Assembly (NCBI RefSeq): GCF_900113415.1
Contig: NZ_FOPH01000002.1
Span: 186,001 to 250,000 of the forward strand
DNA length: 64,000 nt
Reading direction: 5' to 3'
Source of the DNA: Oribacterium sp. WCC10
Lineage (GTDB): Bacteria; Bacillota; Clostridia; Lachnospirales; Lachnospiraceae
Shown here: in pieces, positions 61,638 through 64,000 of the stretch
Position numbering within the stretch: position 1 is the stretch's first letter
Layout: each line of letters begins with the position of its first letter
Made by a program: the position numbers and the translations under genes
Notes under the pieces: model-generated
Database searches by the model: none
Seen by the model: the letters and a program-made list of their open reading frames with translations, nothing else
What the model was told of the DNA's origin: nothing

Positions 61638-62663
61638 ATGGAAATCAACGAGTTTTTTAAAGAGAGAAATGCTGAAGCGGGCGGCTCTGCCGGGATGAAG
61701 TTTATCGAAACTTTCTATGATGGTATGAGAGTTTCCGATGTTTATCTTGTAAAGACCAAGAATACTGCCCTGACCAAGAACGGAAAAGAGTATCTTAATG
61801 TAACTCTTCAGGACCGTACCGGTCAGGTTGATGCCAAGGTATGGGAACCAAACTCGCCGGGAATCAGTGATTTCGATGTTCTTGATTATGTATATGTTGA
61901 GGGTAATGTTTCTGTTTATAATGGTACAAACCAGCTCAGCATACAGAGGCTTCGTGTTGCCAAGGAAGGCTCATATGAGCCTAAGAACTATCTTCCGGTA
62001 TCTTCAAGATCAAAGGAGGATATGGAGGCAGAACTCAGTCAGATGATAAAGTCTGTTAAGAATCCGTATCTCAACAAACTGCTTAATGTCATCTTTGTGG
62101 AGGATGAAGCATTCCATAAGGAGTTCATGCAGCATAGTGCGGCCAAGTCGGTTCATCATGGATTTGTTGGTGGACTGGCGGAGCATACATTATCAGTAGC
62201 GGGTGTGTGTGACTTTTTTGCAAAGCAGTATCCGGATCTTCACAGAGATCTGCTTATTACAGCTGCACTATGTCATGATATCGGAAAAGTCATAGAGCTC
62301 ACTGCTTTCCCAAAGAACGACTATAGTGATGCCGGACAGCTTATCGGACATATAGTTATCGGTTATCAGAGGGTAACAGAGGTTGCCAAAAACATCCCCG
62401 GCTTTCCGCATACACTTGCCGCAGAGCTTGGACACTGCATTCTGTCACATCATGGTGAGCTTGAGTACGGTTCACCGAAGAAACCGGCGCTTATGGAAGC
62501 CATGGCATTGTCCTTTGCGGATAATGTTGATGCAAAGCTTCAGACCATGAGAGAAGCACTTGATGCAGCCGATAAGAGTGGTAAAGCAGCAGAAGGTGAC
62601 GGCTGGATAGGCTTTAACCGACTGATAGATTCCAATATGAGAAGAACAAGCAAGGAATCCTGA
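61638..62663 (+). CDS. yhaM: YhaM-type 3'-5' exoribonuclease (OB fold + HD)
   Basis: A 341-aa protein. An N-terminal OB-fold nucleic-acid-binding domain (around DVYLVKTKNTALTKNGKEYL) is followed by an HD domain with HHGFVGGLAEHTLSV and the metal pair AALCHDIGKV, plus ILSHHGELEYGSPK. This is the YhaM/CBF1 family, which trims RNA or DNA 3' ends. Start: ATG at 61638; the ribosome site is weak (AGAAAG). It is followed by a weak hairpin with T7 (62711-62753). Confidence 0.9.
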   Translation: MEINEFFKERNAEAGGSAGMKFIETFYDGMRVSDVYLVKTKNTALTKNGKEYLNVTLQDRTGQVDAKVWEPNSPGISDFDVLDYVYVEGNVSVYNGTNQLSIQRLRVAKEGSYEPKNYLPVSSRSKEDMEAELSQMIKSVKNPYLNKLLNVIFVEDEAFHKEFMQHSAAKSVHHGFVGGLAEHTLSVAGVCDFFAKQYPDLHRDLLITAALCHDIGKVIELTAFPKNDYSDAGQLIGHIVIGYQRVTEVAKNIPGFPHTLAAELGHCILSHHGELEYGSPKKPALMEAMALSFADNVDAKLQTMREALDAADKSGKAAEGDGWIGFNRLIDSNMRRTSKES

Positions 62664-62767
62664 AATATTTTTCCGAGTTACGTAATATATATCCTCATTT
62701 CTGTCGATGTACCCCTTAGATTGGGTAAGGTCACCGGAAATGGGGATTTTTTTGAGCGGAGAAATAT

Positions 62768-64000
62768 ATGGACACAACGAATTACAGTCAGGACATAATT
62801 AAGAAACTTAATGATCTTGAGGAGTATAAGACAGAAACATTTGAAATCACAATACGTATATGCAATGAGCTTCTTGCTGTTGCAAGACGAAGGAAGGATC
62901 AGTCGCTTTCCAGTTTGTGTAACTACTATATAGCCAGATACTACTTTAATATGAGAAACTGCAGCGAGTGCGTCAGATATCTGAAGAAGTCTATAAAAGA
63001 GGCTAATGAATCCAGCGCACAGCTTGAGATGTGCCGTGCATTGACATTGCTGGCAAGTACATTTACAAGACAGGGCAACAAAACCAATGCCATGCAGACT
63101 CTGTCTACTGTTATCCGTGTTGCAGAGAGCAATATCGAGGATCACCATGAGTTTGCGCATATCCTGATCCGTTCCTACGAGGATCTTTCTGATCTCTGCT
63201 ATACTATAGGCAATTATCAGGAAGGTCTGAAGTATCAGCTTGCCACGGACAGATTGTTCTACCATGTCATAAGAGAGGGATTCTATCCGATCTACTACAT
63301 GAGACATCTCTGTTCGCTTGTTCGTTGTTATGTGCTTCTCGGCGATACGACCAATGCGGGAGATATCATTTCCCAGATTGATAATTTTGTTCAGGAAAAC
63401 AAGAATTCCATACTTGAACCTTATGTTTCGGTGGCACATATCATCTGGAACGAATATACCGGTGATCACAAGTGGGATGATGTTTATATCGATAAGCTGA
63501 ATACATTTTTCTCTACGAGGAATTTCAAGGGTGATTTTATACCTGAATTCTTCTTTGTGCTGAATCTTCTTACGGATAATGATAATTATGTGGATTATTT
63601 CAAGAACCTTGTGGTAAAGATGGAGAACTACCTTAACTTCACGGATCTTTACGGTTTTAAGCAGGAGCTCAGCAATATAAAGATAAACTTCTACGAAACG
63701 AGTCAGAATGATACACGAAAGGTGGAGGAACTTGAACGATTCAGGGAGTATGCCAATGCCGGTCTTCAGGCACAGAATCGTGCCATGAGTCTGCTTATCG
63801 AAGTTGAAACAATGAGCGTCCTGGATTATGATGTTAGAGCTGCACTGGAGAAGCGTACAGTGGAGGATGATCTCACCGGACTTCCCAATAGAAAATCCTT
63901 CAATGATATGGCAGACAGATTCTTCGAGAGGTGTGCTGCCAAGGAACTCAATTTCGGCATAGCAATGATGACTATCGATAATGTAAAGCGTATCAATGAT
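62768..64000 (+). CDS. TPR-like / GGDEF diguanylate cyclase, truncated by window end
   Basis: An open frame of 411 codons that runs to the last base. The ATG at 62768 has GGAGA 6 nt upstream. Residues ~1-340 are helical TPR-like repeats (NYYIARYYFNMRNCSECVRY; DLCYTIGNYQEGLKYQLA) and a coiled-coil linker. The GGDEF domain starts at VEDDLTGLPNRKSFNDMADR. The GGDEF active-site motif itself lies beyond the window, so activity cannot be judged. Its role would be making cyclic di-GMP in response to a TPR-sensed partner. Confidence 0.85.
   Translation, partial: MDTTNYSQDIIKKLNDLEEYKTETFEITIRICNELLAVARRRKDQSLSSLCNYYIARYYFNMRNCSECVRYLKKSIKEANESSAQLEMCRALTLLASTFTRQGNKTNAMQTLSTVIRVAESNIEDHHEFAHILIRSYEDLSDLCYTIGNYQEGLKYQLATDRLFYHVIREGFYPIYYMRHLCSLVRCYVLLGDTTNAGDIISQIDNFVQENKNSILEPYVSVAHIIWNEYTGDHKWDDVYIDKLNTFFSTRNFKGDFIPEFFFVLNLLTDNDNYVDYFKNLVVKMENYLNFTDLYGFKQELSNIKINFYETSQNDTRKVEELERFREYANAGLQAQNRAMSLLIEVETMSVLDYDVRAALEKRTVEDDLTGLPNRKSFNDMADRFFERCAAKELNFGIAMMTIDNVKRIND

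Noticed and set aside
62711-62753. Strong terminator after yhaM
   Set aside because: T7 is present but the stem before it is short (4 bp) and interrupted; mentioned only as weak within the yhaM entry.

Overview
The gene content points to a strictly anaerobic, motile, low-to-mid GC Firmicute of the Lachnospiraceae type (Butyrivibrio/Pseudobutyrivibrio-like). The signs are a T-box leader, a CIRCE element, a sigma-28-type flagellin promoter, zinc-ribbon membrane proteins typical of that family, an ECF vitamin-type transporter, a 5-oxoprolinase (Pxp) cluster with biotin carboxylase, and fermentative or anaerobic redox genes. This placement is inferred from genes and signals only.

Layout. 1-323: end of a tRNA operon (Gly, Phe, Gly) and its terminator. 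340-535: non-coding stretch with an H-type pseudoknot. 622-5256: cell-envelope genes (zinc-ribbon/cell-wall-binding protein, NlpC/P60 hydrolase, FtsL/DivIC-like protein). 5257-6214: almost 1 kb without a gene, holding a promoter, many hairpins and a terminator, best read as one large (~660 nt) structured RNA. 6215-14543: MATE exporter, DUF2752 protein, repeat-bearing zinc-ribbon/DUF4234 protein, nucleosidase-like gene overlapping a spore-photoproduct-lyase homologue, SDR and ketopantoate reductase. 15061-20988: leader RNA and a six-gene operon (NRAMP-related transporter, PxpB, PxpC, biotin carrier, biotin carboxylase, PxpA). 21243-26341: unknown protein, nitronate monooxygenase-type flavoenzyme, CIRCE-preceded Lon protease. 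26470-27062: structured GC-rich debris and an acetolactate-synthase remnant. 27252-30146: single flagellin and SGNH lipoprotein.

30424-35167 is a three-gene LRR / VWA-metallopeptidase-like / MoxR ATPase module. 35306-39866 is a redox operon (four-cluster ferredoxin, FAD oxidoreductase, and a molybdopterin enzyme fused to a TorD-type chaperone). 39967-43161 encodes an ECF transporter (S, T, fused A-A). 43402-48253: uridine-kinase-like P-loop protein, isochorismatase-family hydrolase, L,D-transpeptidase, NlpC/P60 protein behind a Shine-Dalgarno-sequestering hairpin, ArsR regulator, HIT protein. 48446-50234: T-box-controlled NSS amino-acid transporter. 50448-57363: secreted repeat protein, nucleotidyltransferase, DUF5711 protein, ROK glucokinase, histidine kinase and a convergent response regulator. 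57657-62663: MutS2, a catalytically dead HtrA-like protein transcribed divergently from it, and a YhaM-type exoribonuclease. A TPR-GGDEF protein runs off the right edge.

The most notable signals are the large RNA at 5467-6129, the pseudoknot RNA at 361-530, three genes whose start codon lies exactly 7 nt after a good -10 box (probable leaderless mRNAs: ArsR, MutS2, pseudo-HtrA), the TorD-DmsA fusion operon, the SD-sequestering terminator-like hairpin at 46341-46373, and a two-copy ~90-bp hairpin repeat sitting 3' of two minus-strand genes.
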